Shown one piece after another: positions 39,207-49,954 of a stretch of DNA of 64,000 nt. The position numbers were made by a program, and so were the translations under genes. The stretch lies in the NCBI GenBank assembly GCA_004014935.1, contig CP025321.1:186001-250000 (forward strand), read 5' to 3'. Each line of letters starts with the position of its first letter. Position 1 is the first letter of the stretch. Source of the stretch: Saccharomycopsis malanga. Lineage: Eukaryota > Ascomycota > Saccharomycetes > Ascoideales > Saccharomycopsidaceae. The notes under the pieces were generated by a model, which ran no database searches, was not told the origin of the DNA, and saw nothing but the letters and a program-made list of their open reading frames with translations.

Positions 39207-41006
39207 TCATATTCCATAGTGTCTTGCTATAGAAGCCAAAGCATAAACTGTTGAAGTGCAACCAACAAAGGACCCAACAACCAAACCTAGACTAACTCCT
39301 TTGACAAAACTCTTGTTGAAGTATTTTGTTTTAGCTTTCTTGATTGGCCTTTCAGAAGGTTTAGTTCCAATGTTGTCAACTTCATCGTCATCAATAGCAG
39401 CTGCAGATCTACTTCTTTTCTTATAATTGATCCGCACGACTACTTGTTTATCGGTGGAGTCTTCTGTCACAGTAGCTGCCGATGAACAATCAGAATCGTT
39501 AACCTCATCTTCATCTTCCTCGCTTGAAGCTAGAGAATAGTCACTATCTGACAATGCATTGTATTGTAATTTAGAGTTTTCTCCAAAAGAATGCTCTTCT
39601 GAAACAGAAGTTATAACATTAGATTTGGAGTTTTTGATTGGGACGTCTTCACTTTCAATATTGCCAATTTTCTTGTCCTTGACATTAATCAATGTCTCAT
39701 TTAACTCCAACTTGTTATTCAAATCAACATTTTGATTTAACGTTTCGCCAGTGGTCAACTGTTTCTCAAATTTTTCGGGTTGCTGTGCAGCTTCTATAAC
39801 AGTACCAAAAGCTACATCCTCAGCGCAAATCTTTTTGCATTCTTCAGTAAAAGATTCGGCAAAACCTTTAAAATCAACGGCATCATTTGCTTTTGAATCA
39901 CATTTCTCGTCAATATCAATTGCAAATTCATTTGTTTTTTCATCCTTTGATTCTTTTTCTATCTCTTCTTCTTCTTCTTCTTCTTCTTCTTCTTCTTCTT
40001 CTTCTTCTTCTTCTTCTTCTTCTTCTTCTTCATATTGTTCTTCTTCTTCTTCTTCCTCAGCATCATCGTCTTCCTCTTCATTACTGCTTTTATCGTATTC
40101 GTCATAAAAAGAATCTTCATTAATCTTGTCGAATAATTCTTCACTAAGATCATTTTCGTTTTCTTCATAATCATAATCGTGATTATCATGAATTTCAGAA
40201 GAATCCCTTGTCTTTATAACTGGCTGTTTTGCTTCTTTTTCGCCATAAGCAGCATCATCATCATTATCATCATTATCATCATTATCATCATCATTATCAA
40301 AAGAATCAACATCAACATCGTCGGAATCATTATGGAACAGTTTAATTGCGTCTTCAACATTGACAGCATCATCAGAATCGATATTAACATCATCAGCCGG
40401 TTCTTTCTCAACTTTCTCATCCAAAGAGGCTTCGTTGACATTAGAAACAGTGCCACTAGTATTCAAAGAAAGATTAGCACCATTTTCATGTGACACATCA
40501 AGTCTAATTAAATTAACATAAGCATTAGAAAGATTGGTGGTAGGTCTGACAACAAACTTCAATTTGACTTTGGTTTGAGAAACATCAGCATCAATCCAAG
40601 TCTCTGGTACCAGAGATAGGCCTTGAAGACTGCCAACCGTTCCCATATTAACCTGCTCCTTGTCCGTATTTGCACCAGAAGCTTTCGATTTCAATTGCTT
40701 GTTCTTGGTTTCAAAAACCAAACCGATAATATCTTCAGAGCTGACGACAACACGGACGCCTTTAGGCAACAACTTTCCCTTGTAGACGACACCATGTTGA
40801 GATCCCGAGTCCCACAAGACAAACTGGGAAGACTCATCCAATCTCATAATCTTCGCATGGTCTGCAGACAATGTTCTTTCGTTAAAATAGGCATTATAGG
40901 GATTCGCATCTCTGGAACCAGTAGGCGAGCGAGATGCTCTGCCAATCGTGACAGTACCTGAGGAATCAAACTTCAAAAGTCTGGTTTGCCACTTTTCTGA
41001 CGACAT
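39207..41006 (-). CDS. Tail-anchored FHA-domain protein, Far10/Vps64-like
   Basis: A 599-residue protein with an FHA domain at about residues 10-100: IGRASRS (21-27), the SxxH pair Ser47 and His50, and DSGSQHG in place of the usual DxxSxNG. FHA domains bind phosphothreonine. A long acidic, disordered middle contains Asp/Asn runs and 23 consecutive Glu residues. The C-terminus has a basic stretch (KKAKTKYFNKSF), a hydrophobic segment (GVSLGLVVGSFVGCTSTVYAL) and a short tail, as in a tail-anchored ER or nuclear-envelope protein. FHA plus tail anchor matches the SLMAP-like Far9/Vps64 and Far10 proteins of the yeast Far/STRIPAK complex. No coiled coil is evident, so membership of that family is probable, not proven. 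The ATG at 41006 is preferred over an upstream TTG. Confidence 0.75.
   Translation of the reverse strand: MSSEKWQTRLLKFDSSGTVTIGRASRSPTGSRDANPYNAYFNERTLSADHAKIMRLDESSQFVLWDSGSQHGVVYKGKLLPKGVRVVVSSEDIIGLVFETKNKQLKSKASGANTDKEQVNMGTVGSLQGLSLVPETWIDADVSQTKVKLKFVVRPTTNLSNAYVNLIRLDVSHENGANLSLNTSGTVSNVNEASLDEKVEKEPADDVNIDSDDAVNVEDAIKLFHNDSDDVDVDSFDNDDDNDDNDDNDDDAAYGEKEAKQPVIKTRDSSEIHDNHDYDYEENENDLSEELFDKINEDSFYDEYDKSSNEEEDDDAEEEEEEEQYEEEEEEEEEEEEEEEEEEEEEEEIEKESKDEKTNEFAIDIDEKCDSKANDAVDFKGFAESFTEECKKICAEDVAFGTVIEAAQQPEKFEKQLTTGETLNQNVDLNNKLELNETLINVKDKKIGNIESEDVPIKNSKSNVITSVSEEHSFGENSKLQYNALSDSDYSLASSEEDEDEVNDSDCSSAATVTEDSTDKQVVVRINYKKRSRSAAAIDDDEVDNIGTKPSERPIKKAKTKYFNKSFVKGVSLGLVVGSFVGCTSTVYALASIARHYGI
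39963..40031 (-). repeat. GAA microsatellite encoding polyglutamate
   Basis: On the coding strand, 22 uninterrupted GAA codons follow one another (39966-40031, TTC on the plus strand), with a GAG at the far end. They encode 23 Glu in the FHA protein. Nearby, ATC/ATT repeats at about 40255-40310 encode Asp/Asn runs. Pure GAA arrays change length easily. Confidence 0.95.
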
Positions 41007-41812
41007 GTTGAAGGGCAATAAATAACTAAGATAAGGGGATGTACTTTCAAAACAGTACTGAATATGAGAAATATGTGCTTGTTTCGCGAATTGTAATGTT
41101 CAAAAAGCGGCTGCTAGTATCAATAGTAACAGAATTGGTTGCAATTGTATGGCAAAGTCGTATTTTCTGGGGTTTCCAAATAATAAAACAGAAAGGGATG
41201 ATAAGAGATGAGATGATCCGCCCCCCGGTCTTCTCCGTTCCCTTATTAGGTTGTTTGTTTGTTTGTCTCTTTCCCTAGATGAAAGATTGTTACCCGGATG
41301 TATGCTTACGTAATAACTTACTGACACGTATCAACTTAAAAGTGTAGGCAATACAAGAATTTAGTGACTACTATAATAGTCACTACTATAATAGTTATAG
41401 TTTACAATGTGTTACAGAAATTGATCAACAAAGCAGCCTCAGATAGTTCTAACACGTCGCTGAAAGGTGGTGAAGCCACGACGCCTCCACAGCTCCCGCA
41501 AACACAGCGTACCATTGCTGGCGCTCTGCACTTGCGAGAAATAAGCGGATTATTAACCATTCATCAACGACTGTAATAGTTGATACCGAAAGGAAACTAA
41601 ACAAAAGACAAGAAAAAATCGGGTGGTCCGGCAGTATTTATACCTTGAAACTGGAAAAAAAATGCATCATGTGATACCTGTATAATATGATATATGCGTG
41701 TTAGTGCGTTGAGATGCGTCAAATTGGAAAAAAAAAGTGTAGTAGTATAACTGTAGAGAGATGAGCATCATAGATGTATATTATATATTTTGCTGGGAGT
41801 AACTATATAAAC
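41007..41812. promoter_or_regulatory. Divergent promoter between the FHA gene and SNU66
   Basis: About 800 bases. An inverted repeat GTGACTA/TAGTCAC (41364-41370 with 41377-41383) is followed by a second copy of ACTACTATAATAGT, so the unit is duplicated. No further gene is visible. Confidence 0.4.
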
Positions 41813-43279
41813 ATGAACACCGAGCTTTCCATAGAGGATACCAATAAACTTCGATTGAAGTTAGGTTTGAAGCCTATTGCGGTGGAGGATAGTGCGAATA
41901 CTGGCAAGAGTGATGTTATCGATACTGATACTATAAATCGCCATGGAAATATATTAGAGCCACAGGTTACGAGAAAGCAAACCATTCACCGCAATCTTGA
42001 TATGTCTGATATAACTGCCGGTGAAATAATGACTCTTAAAGACACGGATATATTAGATGACGAACAAAACGAGCTTATAACAGAGACTGATCTTCTCAAC
42101 CAGCAGCTCAGCAACAAGCAACAGGTGAACAATAGGACCCTACATCGTTTTGATGAAGATTCAGAAAATGGAGCTGAAGATGGTGTGGATGAAGCACAGT
42201 ATTTCCAAATTGGGGAATCTAAAGTTAAACTACGGTTAAATCAAAAGTCCAAACAGCGAGAAGAACGCAAAAGACTTGATGATATTGCAGCAAAAAGTAA
42301 TAGAAAACTTGTGACATTCGATGATGAGTCGGATGATAATAGCCAATCAAGGTTTCAAGATGCCAAGAAGGCTGATTTTTCTAGTGAAAAAAGTACCAAG
42401 TTTAAAAAACATAAAAAGAGGAAACTCAAAGATAAAAAGAAAAAACAGCTCAGTGTAGATGAAGAAGAGGAAGACGATCAAAAAGAGATTAAGTTAGAAT
42501 ACGTAAGTCTAGCAAACAATAAAGAAGATGATAGCGTTTTATTTGAAGATGAAAATGATTTGCAGGCAGTGTTGGCGTCCCAACGGGCAATAGCAAACAG
42601 AAAGAAAATAGAATCTAATATCATTACAAAAGATAATGACAAAGATGGTGCAAACAAGAAAAGAAATATTCATGTGATGCTAGATGAGTCTGATGATGAC
42701 ATGAATGCGGGCGGCTTGGTAATTGATTCTAACACGGAATTCTTAAGTACTTTAAAGCAAAGTATATTATCTGAGCAATCCAAGGACTCCAAAGATCAAG
42801 AGCCTGTCTCCAATAGCCGACCTTTACCTGTGGTATCTGCAGTGCAAACAGAAAACAGCAAACTTGATAAGGCCGAATCTAATGAAGATATATTTGACGA
42901 GCCTGACTTTAGTGGTGGATTGTCTGCCACTCTTTCATTTTTGAAAAAAAACTCCATTATAAAGGTGGACGAAGAATCTGAAGCTAGGAGCAAACAAAGA
43001 ATGCAACAAGCTCGTTTAAAAAACAAGCTTCAATTACAAAACCTTAAATCTGAGACGGATGAGGTGGATACAATGTATACTAGAAATCATCAACGCGCTG
43101 TTCAAAATAAGCTTCAAGATTACAATCCAGAAGTTAACATTGTATACACAGATGATAATCATAATGTATTGAACCAGAAAGAAGCGTACAAGTATTTGTC
43201 TCATAAGTTTCATGGAAAAGGGCCAAGTAAGAAAAAACAGGCCAAGTTGTTAAAAAACAAACAGCACGCTAGTCAGTAG
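41813..43279 (+). CDS. SNU66: U4/U6.U5 tri-snRNP component Snu66 (SART1 family)
   Basis: A 488-residue spliceosomal protein. The N-terminus [19 protein letters not shown] is the hallmark of the SART1/Snu66 family. The middle is charged and poorly conserved, with a lysine cluster ([16 protein letters not shown]). The region [14 protein letters not shown] and the C-terminal [36 protein letters not shown] part (cited here only by its ends, VNIVYTDD and [11 protein letters not shown]) follow the family pattern. Snu66 binds Hub1 and Prp6/Prp8 in the tri-snRNP. The frame opens at 41774, but those 13 codons are not family-like; the ATG at 41813 gives the normal start. It is somewhat shorter than S. 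cerevisiae Snu66 (587). Confidence 0.9.
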   Translation: MNTELSIEDTNKLRLKLGLKPIAVEDSANTGKSDVIDTDTINRHGNILEPQVTRKQTIHRNLDMSDITAGEIMTLKDTDILDDEQNELITETDLLNQQLSNKQQVNNRTLHRFDEDSENGAEDGVDEAQYFQIGESKVKLRLNQKSKQREERKRLDDIAAKSNRKLVTFDDESDDNSQSRFQDAKKADFSSEKSTKFKKHKKRKLKDKKKKQLSVDEEEEDDQKEIKLEYVSLANNKEDDSVLFEDENDLQAVLASQRAIANRKKIESNIITKDNDKDGANKKRNIHVMLDESDDDMNAGGLVIDSNTEFLSTLKQSILSEQSKDSKDQEPVSNSRPLPVVSAVQTENSKLDKAESNEDIFDEPDFSGGLSATLSFLKKNSIIKVDEESEARSKQRMQQARLKNKLQLQNLKSETDEVDTMYTRNHQRAVQNKLQDYNPEVNIVYTDDNHNVLNQKEAYKYLSHKFHGKGPSKKKQAKLLKNKQHASQ

Positions 43280-43350
43280 TCTATACTAGTAAATCTTATT
43301 TTTTTGCACATACATTACTACGGTTTTATTTTGTAAACAATAGAAAATAA

Positions 43351-44304
43351 TTATTCAAGAGATTCCATTGACCGAATATGGGCTGTGTTGTTTTTTTTCT
43401 TCTTTTGCATGATTTTCCATGCCTTTTCAACACCAAAATTAATCTCCAATTTTTTCACAAACATTCCACAAGAATTGCATATGTTTCCTTCCATTTTATG
43501 GTATGTTCTCCATTGCGAAGTTGATGTGGTATTACACTGGACGCAAATTCCACTCCGCACTTTCTTTCTGGTGCACCATCTGTCTATTTCCCTCTCTTCG
43601 TCCTCTTCTTCTTCAGGCTCATAATCGCTTGATAGTTCTTTTTTTATGAGAGAAGTGGCTATGAGTTTGGTGGAGCGGCGTGTTCTTCCTAAAATATCAT
43701 GGCTTGACTGGGTTTCTGGAATGATCTGTTTAGAAGTTATTTTAAAACCTTGTAATTTTTTGTATCTATTTATTTTATGCTTTGAAATTTTTTTCACACC
43801 AAATTCTGAAGTTTTTGACAATTTCTTGCCATTTTCAGCCGTTTTTTTTCTTTTGTTCTCAAAATTAGTCTTTTTATGCTTTGATTTTTTCATAGAATTA
43901 TGAGACGGTGTACGAGCCTCTATAAAAACAGTTAATCTTTGAATGAATCCCCTTGAGGAATCTGTAGTTGTTGATTCATTATCTGATGTTGATTGGTAGC
44001 ATGATGGTGGCCTTATCAAGGCATTATTAAAAATGTCAGGGACCGTTCCTTGGCTGTATGGTTTACTATAAGCAAAATCCTTTGAACATGGAAGTATGTG
44101 AGGGTGATTTACATGCCAGTAAATCTCAGCAAGATCATCATCAGTATCGTTTCCTGTATCATTAGCAGCGTAAGTTTGCTTGGTTTGAGGAGCCTTGTCA
44201 TGGTAATTTTTATTACTATATGATTAGTATATAGGTTTAAATAGCGGAATAAAATTGCCAGTTACTTACTAAAGCGATTTTGATTTTGGATGATTTGATT
44301 TCAT
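43351..44304 (-). CDS. GATA-type zinc-finger protein, two exons (44304-44270, 44215-43351)
   Basis: The spliced product has 299 residues. Exon 1 (44304-44270) starts with ATG and encodes MKSNHPKSKSL plus two bases of a Tyr codon. A 54-base intron with donor GTAAGT, branch site TACTAAT (44229-44223) and acceptor ATAG follows. Exon 2 runs from 44215 to 43351 in frame. Without splicing the long frame has no ATG at its start. Near the C-terminus lies one GATA finger with spacing C-x2-C-x18-C-x2-C (Cys236, 239, 258, 261), followed by KKLEINFGVEKAW, which recalls the KKFG helix of the Brg1/Ecm23/Srd1 group. A basic stretch (KKSKHKKTNFENKRKK) and an acidic run precede it. The TPEWRRGP core of Brg1 is altered to TSQWRTYH, so DNA preference may differ. 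Target genes are unknown. Confidence 0.8.
44216..44269 (-). other. Spliceosomal intron of the GATA-finger gene
   Basis: The 54-base intron begins GTAAGT at 44269 on the minus strand and ends TAG at 44216. The branch-site heptamer TACTAAT lies at 44229-44223, only about 7 bases before the acceptor. Joining the exons restores an ATG-initiated frame and a total of 900 coding bases. Confidence 0.82.
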
Positions 44305-44800
44305 AGTATTTATAAAATCAGCTGTTAGCGTTAATGAATTTTTTTGTGAGTTCATAACTCAACTGTAGCATAACCAATGCTTTTCAGGCGTGGCATATTC
44401 GAACTGCAACAGAATAATAATCATTTTTAATACAATAAATAAGTGCTTTATACATCACGTAGTATGTCTACATTCCTTTCTTACAATTATACTTGATTTC
44501 CTTTCTTCTTAAACTTGCCAAAGCAAAACTTTATATTCTACACTTTTATTGTTCAACCCTCATTTCCTTTCAAAAAGCTATATAATGCCTATCATTCAGT
44601 ATATAGGACATGTTAAAAGTTGGTGTTAGAAGCCCTCCAACGAACGGGTGCAGGTTAGTTAGTCACTCCTCCGACTTGCTTTTTTTAGTATGAAAAACTG
44701 GTTTCGAGGACCGTTTTTGACTATAATTAAGTTGAAATGACAAGACCAGTTCTTAAGGCAGCAGGTTGAAATATAGGTTTGTAGGTGTAAAGACGTGAAT
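44305..44800. promoter_or_regulatory. Divergent promoter between the GATA gene and CIR1
   Basis: About 500 AT-rich bases. Minus-strand open frames that run through here into CIR1 are antisense shadows. No specific element is claimed. Confidence 0.35.
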
Positions 44801-45577
44801 ATGCTGAAGTTAAGAATCCTTGTTCCTGTTAAAAGAACCATTGACGCGGCTGTCAAGCCGAGAATCAACAAGGCCAATAGCGGCGTTGAGACTTCTGGGG
44901 TGAAATTTTCTATCAATCCATTTGATGATATTGCAGTGGAAGAGGCTTTAAAAATCAAAGAAGGCAACAAAAGTATTGTCGACAATATCCATGCGGTCAC
45001 TATCGGCGATAAGAAAGCTGTTGACATATTGAAAAACTGTCTTGCCAAGGGTGTGGATAAAACCACATTAGTCAATGTTGAACAGGAATTGCAACCTCTT
45101 TCCATTGCTAAGATCCTTGCAAAGGTAGTCAAGGAAAATGACTCCAATTTGGTTATTATGGGCAAACAAGCTATCGATGACGATTCCAATCAAACTGGTC
45201 AGTTGCTTGCCGGGTTTTTAAACTGGTCTCAGGCCTTGAATGCCAGTAAAGTTATAGTGGACCAAGAAAATCAACAAGTTACTGTTCATCAGGAAATCGA
45301 CGGTGGTTCCAATATTGTTAGAGCTAAATTGCCTTTAGTTATAACTACTGATTTGCGTTTAAATACCGCAAGGTACGTCTCTTTGCCTAAACTCATGAAA
45401 GCTAAAAAGAAGCCTTCCACCATTATCGACTTGGAAAAATTGGGATTGGCAGGCTTGGAAAACGATAATAGAATACAGGTCTCAAAAGTGTCTGAACCAC
45501 CTGTCAGAAGCGCAGGTAAAATTCTTGGTTCTGTCGACGAGTTGGTTCACGCATTAAAGGAAAGAAAGCTCCTTTGA
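44801..45577 (+). CDS. CIR1: Electron transfer flavoprotein beta subunit
   Basis: A 258-residue mitochondrial matrix protein which, with the alpha subunit, carries electrons from acyl-CoA and other dehydrogenases to ETF:ubiquinone oxidoreductase. The N-terminal LRILVPVKRTID, INPFDDIAVEEALKIKE and the NLVIMGKQAIDDDSNQTG segment, which binds the AMP/FAD region, are diagnostic. The end KILGSVDELVHALKE matches the recognition-loop end of ETF-beta. The start is the ATG at 44801, two codons after an in-frame GTG. A short basic amphipathic N-terminus may serve for import. Confidence 0.95.
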   Translation: MLKLRILVPVKRTIDAAVKPRINKANSGVETSGVKFSINPFDDIAVEEALKIKEGNKSIVDNIHAVTIGDKKAVDILKNCLAKGVDKTTLVNVEQELQPLSIAKILAKVVKENDSNLVIMGKQAIDDDSNQTGQLLAGFLNWSQALNASKVIVDQENQQVTVHQEIDGGSNIVRAKLPLVITTDLRLNTARYVSLPKLMKAKKKPSTIIDLEKLGLAGLENDNRIQVSKVSEPPVRSAGKILGSVDELVHALKERKLL

Positions 45578-46387
45578 ATGGAATGTGATCATACATGACT
45601 GAGCTGGAAGCTTCAATACTAATTTTAAATGAACATAATGACTCAATAATACACCACTCTTAGATAGTCTTTCTTTTTAACTGTAAAGTTAGCTTTAAGG
45701 CAGCTTTTTTCATGATTCGTCATAAGAGTTTGATAAATCATCAGTTTGTCTATAATATTTGTATTGATATGATTTCAAAGGATGGTATCCTACCAAAGTG
45801 CTATTAGTTCTGCACCACTAATCGTCTCTCTATCAAGCATTTTGATCTGTATTCGTCAAGTTTGATTAGTTGAATCATAATATGATATTGATGATAATCA
45901 AAAATACAACTATATAGCTTATTTCTATTTTTCATTGAAATCTTATTTTTATCAGTAAACCGGTGAATTTCAAACATTACAGTTAAATTTATTGAGCATT
46001 GCTGAGTCCCCGTTGCAACAGCCCACATATTGTACAATTATCCCATTTTCATCTAATGTATAAAAGAAAAGATATAATTCCTACTGTATTTGCCAATGAA
46101 ATTAAAGATTTAACTACACACGATAAATTGGTATCATTCTACACCCCTTTAACTGCTTAATGGCCTAATATTTCACCTGTATTTCCATGTTAGCCCCTTT
46201 TTGACATAGACCAGAAATACACAACTAACAACTAATCATTTCTATCTTAACGGTTAATGTGAAAAATGGTGTAAATACCAGCATCACGGTACGCGTATAA
46301 TTTTTCAAGTTTTCGTTGATGAGATGAGCTATTGAGATAAATACAAAATACCACTTAGGCAACACCTGAAATATTGTGCTAAGGGCC
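45578..46387. other. Intergenic region between CIR1 and MPH1
   Basis: About 800 AT-rich bases holding the CIR1 3' flank and the MPH1 promoter. No coding, repeat or clear regulatory element found. Confidence 0.4.
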
Positions 46388-49300
46388 ATGTGTGACTTTG
46401 AGTCAGACTCTTTTGATGATGACGGGGATGATTTAGAGCTTTTGGATCTATTGGCTAACAATGATGTCAATCGACATTTTCAGAGGACAAGCCAAGAGTA
46501 TGAAGAGATCAAAGAGGAGGGTGTGAAAATAGGGCCTACACACCATGAGGTTGATTATGAAGCTTTGACCACCTATATATATCCAGTGAATTATCCAGTG
46601 CGCGAATATCAGTATGAGATTGTGAAAGAGTGCTTTTATGATAATGTGATCTGTGCTATACCCACAGGCACGGGCAAAACTTTTATCTCTTCATGCGTGA
46701 TGATGAATTATTACAGGTGGTTTCCCAAGTCTAAAATCATCTTTGTAGCTCCTACCAGACCCTTGGTGGCCCAGCAGATCAAGGCTGCGGTGGGAATGAC
46801 AGATATTGCCGCTGACGACGTTGCTATATTGTTGGACAAGTCAAGGAAAAACCGACCAGAAATCTGGAACTCCAAAAGGGTGATTTTCTCTACTCCTCAG
46901 GTGATTGAGAATGATTTGAAGGTTGGATTTTGTGATCCAAAGTCTATTTCTTTGATTGTGATAGACGAAGCTCATAGAACTAGAGGCAATTATGCTTATA
47001 ACAATATAATTAAATTTATTTCACGGTTCACTCGATCGTTTCGCGTGTTGGCTCTTACTGCTACTCCTGGGGCTGATATAGTCAGTGTTCAAGAGGTTGT
47101 CACCAACTTGTTTGCCTCTAAAATAGAGATCCGGACTGAAAACTCTCCTGACATTGAAAAGTACATGAAACATAAAGAGATAGACAAGCGTGTTGTCGAT
47201 TTGAACCAAGATATCAATGATATTGTGGATTTGCTAAGTGATGCCATAAGGCCTGCGTTGGAAATTGCCAACCAAAAGAAGATATATGAAGATACAGAGG
47301 CATCCAGAATCAATGCTTTTAAAGCCTTGGAGGCATCACAACGAGTTATTAACAATCCACGCTATCCTGAAGGACTCAAATGGTATCTTTATTTCATCCT
47401 ACAGATCCTCACCTATGTAGGCCAGATGTTGAGAAGATTGAAAGTCTATGGAATAAAAACGTTTTACATGTATTTGGAAAACAAATATAAAGAGTTTACT
47501 GCCAAGTATGACTTGGGCAAATCCACCAACAAGGTTGCAGCGGAATTCTATTATCATCCTTCTATCAAGCGAATCCTAGACGAGTATAAAGATAAGGTTT
47601 TAGATAACAGTTACATAGGCCATCCAAAGTTGGGCATATTGGTAGAAGAACTCACCGACTTTTTCCATGACTCTCGGAAAAACAACACCAATTCTCGGGT
47701 CATCATTTTCACAGAAATGAGAGAGTCTGCGTTAGAAATAGTAAGGGCAATTGATTCCATTGGAGACCCGAATCTTCTAAAGCCTCACATTTTCATTGGC
47801 CAATCAAGAGAAAAGGAAAAGTTTGACGATGTTACTTTTCGCGAAAAGAACAAGCCAAAGGGTCGTGGACGTAAAAATCAAGCCCAATTGGAACAACAAG
47901 AAGAGGAACGTCGTATGAAAGAAATAGACAAGTATGATACTAAGAGAAAAGAAAAAGCAGAGCGTGAAGCTAGAAGAACAGGTCTGTCTGAAAATGCTCA
48001 AATCACAGGTATGACTCAAAAGCAACAAAAAAAGCTTATCAGCGATTTTAAACATGGAATTTATAATATTTTGGTGGCAACCTCTATCGGTGAGGAAGGA
48101 TTGGATATCGGTGAGGTTGACTTGATAGTTTGCTATGATGCTACGTCATCTCCTATCAAAAACATTCAAAGAATGGGAAGAACTGGAAGACGTAAAGACG
48201 GTAAAGTGTTGCTTCTATTGACAGAAACAGAAAACACGAAATTTACAAAGTCCATGAATAGTTATGGCGTAGTGCAAAAACAGATTTCAGAAGGTGGCCA
48301 TATACAATATTGCGAGCCAGACCGTATCATCCCACCAGGCTATAACCCTGTATGTGAAAACAAATTCATTCAAGAAGATAGCGAATTTGCTGAACAAGAA
48401 GAAGAAGAAGAAATCATAAAACTCGCCACTCAACATATGAATGGTAAAGCATCTAAACGTAAAACAAAAAAAGACAAGTATGCTGATAAACGATCCATTG
48501 AAAACCTTTTAACCAAAGCCCCTAAGAAACGGTTTTTTATGCCAGACAATGTAGAAACAGGCTTCCGAGCTGCATCTGCTATGGTGAGGAAACAGGGATC
48601 GTCAGCATCTCTCGAAGATAGAAAAGGGAAAAAGAGAAAATCGGATATTATGGACATTTTAGATGATAATGGTGATGATAATGTTTTTAATCAAGCTTCT
48701 GATTTTTCCAAAAGACCAAAAACTTTAGGAAATGAGCATGTAGAGAAACAAGGGGAAAGGGAATTAGATAAACATGTTCAAACCCCTGTAGGAAGTGAAA
48801 AATATGAAGATGAGAATCATGAAGAACATGTGATTCATTTATCTGATGATGAGGATAATAAGCAGTCTTCGAATTCTGAGACCCCCATTCTTGAAACATC
48901 CTCTCATTTAGCATCAGTTGAAGTTAGCTCGCTTGACAAACCAGAAGAGCCGCGATCTAATGGTGACAGTAACAACTTACATGGACTGAATAGACTGTCA
49001 TTAGATAAAAGTGTAGAAAATGATTTTGATGACAGTTTTTCAGATATGTTTTCAGATGATGAGCCTGTCAATATGATTAAAGAGCCATCTACAACTAGTG
49101 TAGAGTTGTCAAAAAGTATAAAAGATTCATCTAAACCTATGACACTTTTAAAGAGCAAACCTGAAGCACAATCAGACAACCAGACCAAGTCATTGATTGC
49201 TGTATCTAATGGCACTGCAGCAGGTCAGTCTATTATACTATCTCAAGATGACGATATACGGATAGAAAAAGTTGTCAAGATGCTGATGGGAAAGGACATT

Positions 49301-49954
49301 ACAGATATGATCAAACAAACAATTGGAGCTTTGGGTATCAAGAACAATAAGATTGTGACCAATACTTTGAAGCGGCGTACTCTTGGAGTCAAGAGACGAA
49401 GTGCCAGAACACAGATGAATGATGAGGAGCTAATCAAGATGATGAATGATCGAGAGTATGAGAGAATAGAGGCTGAGAAAGCTGCAAAGGAAAAACGTCG
49501 GGAGGAGCTTGAGCAGATGAAAAAATTTGAAAAGGAGAAAGAAATACAGAGAAAACGTACTGAGTTGAAGAAAAAGCGGGAGAGAATTAAACAGGACTTT
49601 GAAGCCAATCGTATATTGAAAACGGAGCCAGATTTAAAGCTGATGAATGATCTGGTTTATCCTATGAAGTTTTGCAAAAGGTCTGGTTTTATTAATCAGA
49701 AACAAGAAGTGGAGTTGTTTAAGCAGTATAACCAGGTGAAAAGTGATTTGAGTGAGCTCGCAGACCCATTGATTCCATACAGATCAGATGCTGCTAGCAA
49801 TAAGTTTTGCAACATCTCTCATAGCAGCAAGACTCAACGGTTAGTCGCCACACACATATTGATGCGGCCCAGGGACTTTTCTACAGATGGACATAGGGAG
49901 CTACGGAAACTAGTGATTGCCCAGAAACGGTACGAATTAGCACAGAAAAAATGA
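46388..49954 (+). CDS. MPH1: FANCM-family ATP-dependent DNA helicase Mph1
   Basis: A 1,188-residue 3'-to-5' superfamily 2 helicase that remodels stalled forks and unwinds D-loops. Motifs are clear: Walker A PTGTGKT (92-98), DEAH (193-196), TATPG (224-228), then TSIGEEGLDIGEVDLIV and QRMGRTGRRKDGKV in the second RecA domain. The insert between the two RecA domains (about 265-480) has the Mph1/FANCM/Hef pattern. The C-terminal third is charged and disordered, carrying acidic patches and a basic coiled stretch (about 1010-1070). The ATG at 46388 is used; the upstream GTG is not needed. Residue 533 (in RTGLSEN) is an in-frame CTG, which would be Ser in a CTG-clade yeast. Confidence 0.96.
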   Translation: MCDFESDSFDDDGDDLELLDLLANNDVNRHFQRTSQEYEEIKEEGVKIGPTHHEVDYEALTTYIYPVNYPVREYQYEIVKECFYDNVICAIPTGTGKTFISSCVMMNYYRWFPKSKIIFVAPTRPLVAQQIKAAVGMTDIAADDVAILLDKSRKNRPEIWNSKRVIFSTPQVIENDLKVGFCDPKSISLIVIDEAHRTRGNYAYNNIIKFISRFTRSFRVLALTATPGADIVSVQEVVTNLFASKIEIRTENSPDIEKYMKHKEIDKRVVDLNQDINDIVDLLSDAIRPALEIANQKKIYEDTEASRINAFKALEASQRVINNPRYPEGLKWYLYFILQILTYVGQMLRRLKVYGIKTFYMYLENKYKEFTAKYDLGKSTNKVAAEFYYHPSIKRILDEYKDKVLDNSYIGHPKLGILVEELTDFFHDSRKNNTNSRVIIFTEMRESALEIVRAIDSIGDPNLLKPHIFIGQSREKEKFDDVTFREKNKPKGRGRKNQAQLEQQEEERRMKEIDKYDTKRKEKAEREARRTGLSENAQITGMTQKQQKKLISDFKHGIYNILVATSIGEEGLDIGEVDLIVCYDATSSPIKNIQRMGRTGRRKDGKVLLLLTETENTKFTKSMNSYGVVQKQISEGGHIQYCEPDRIIPPGYNPVCENKFIQEDSEFAEQEEEEEIIKLATQHMNGKASKRKTKKDKYADKRSIENLLTKAPKKRFFMPDNVETGFRAASAMVRKQGSSASLEDRKGKKRKSDIMDILDDNGDDNVFNQASDFSKRPKTLGNEHVEKQGERELDKHVQTPVGSEKYEDENHEEHVIHLSDDEDNKQSSNSETPILETSSHLASVEVSSLDKPEEPRSNGDSNNLHGLNRLSLDKSVENDFDDSFSDMFSDDEPVNMIKEPSTTSVELSKSIKDSSKPMTLLKSKPEAQSDNQTKSLIAVSNGTAAGQSIILSQDDDIRIEKVVKMLMGKDITDMIKQTIGALGIKNNKIVTNTLKRRTLGVKRRSARTQMNDEELIKMMNDREYERIEAEKAAKEKRREELEQMKKFEKEKEIQRKRTELKKKRERIKQDFEANRILKTEPDLKLMNDLVYPMKFCKRSGFINQKQEVELFKQYNQVKSDLSELADPLIPYRSDAASNKFCNISHSSKTQRLVATHILMRPRDFSTDGHRELRKLVIAQKRYELAQKK

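Noticed and set aside
44659-45189. 176-codon minus-strand frame opposite CIR1
   Set aside because: Overlaps most of a conserved gene in antisense and shows no recognisable domain.
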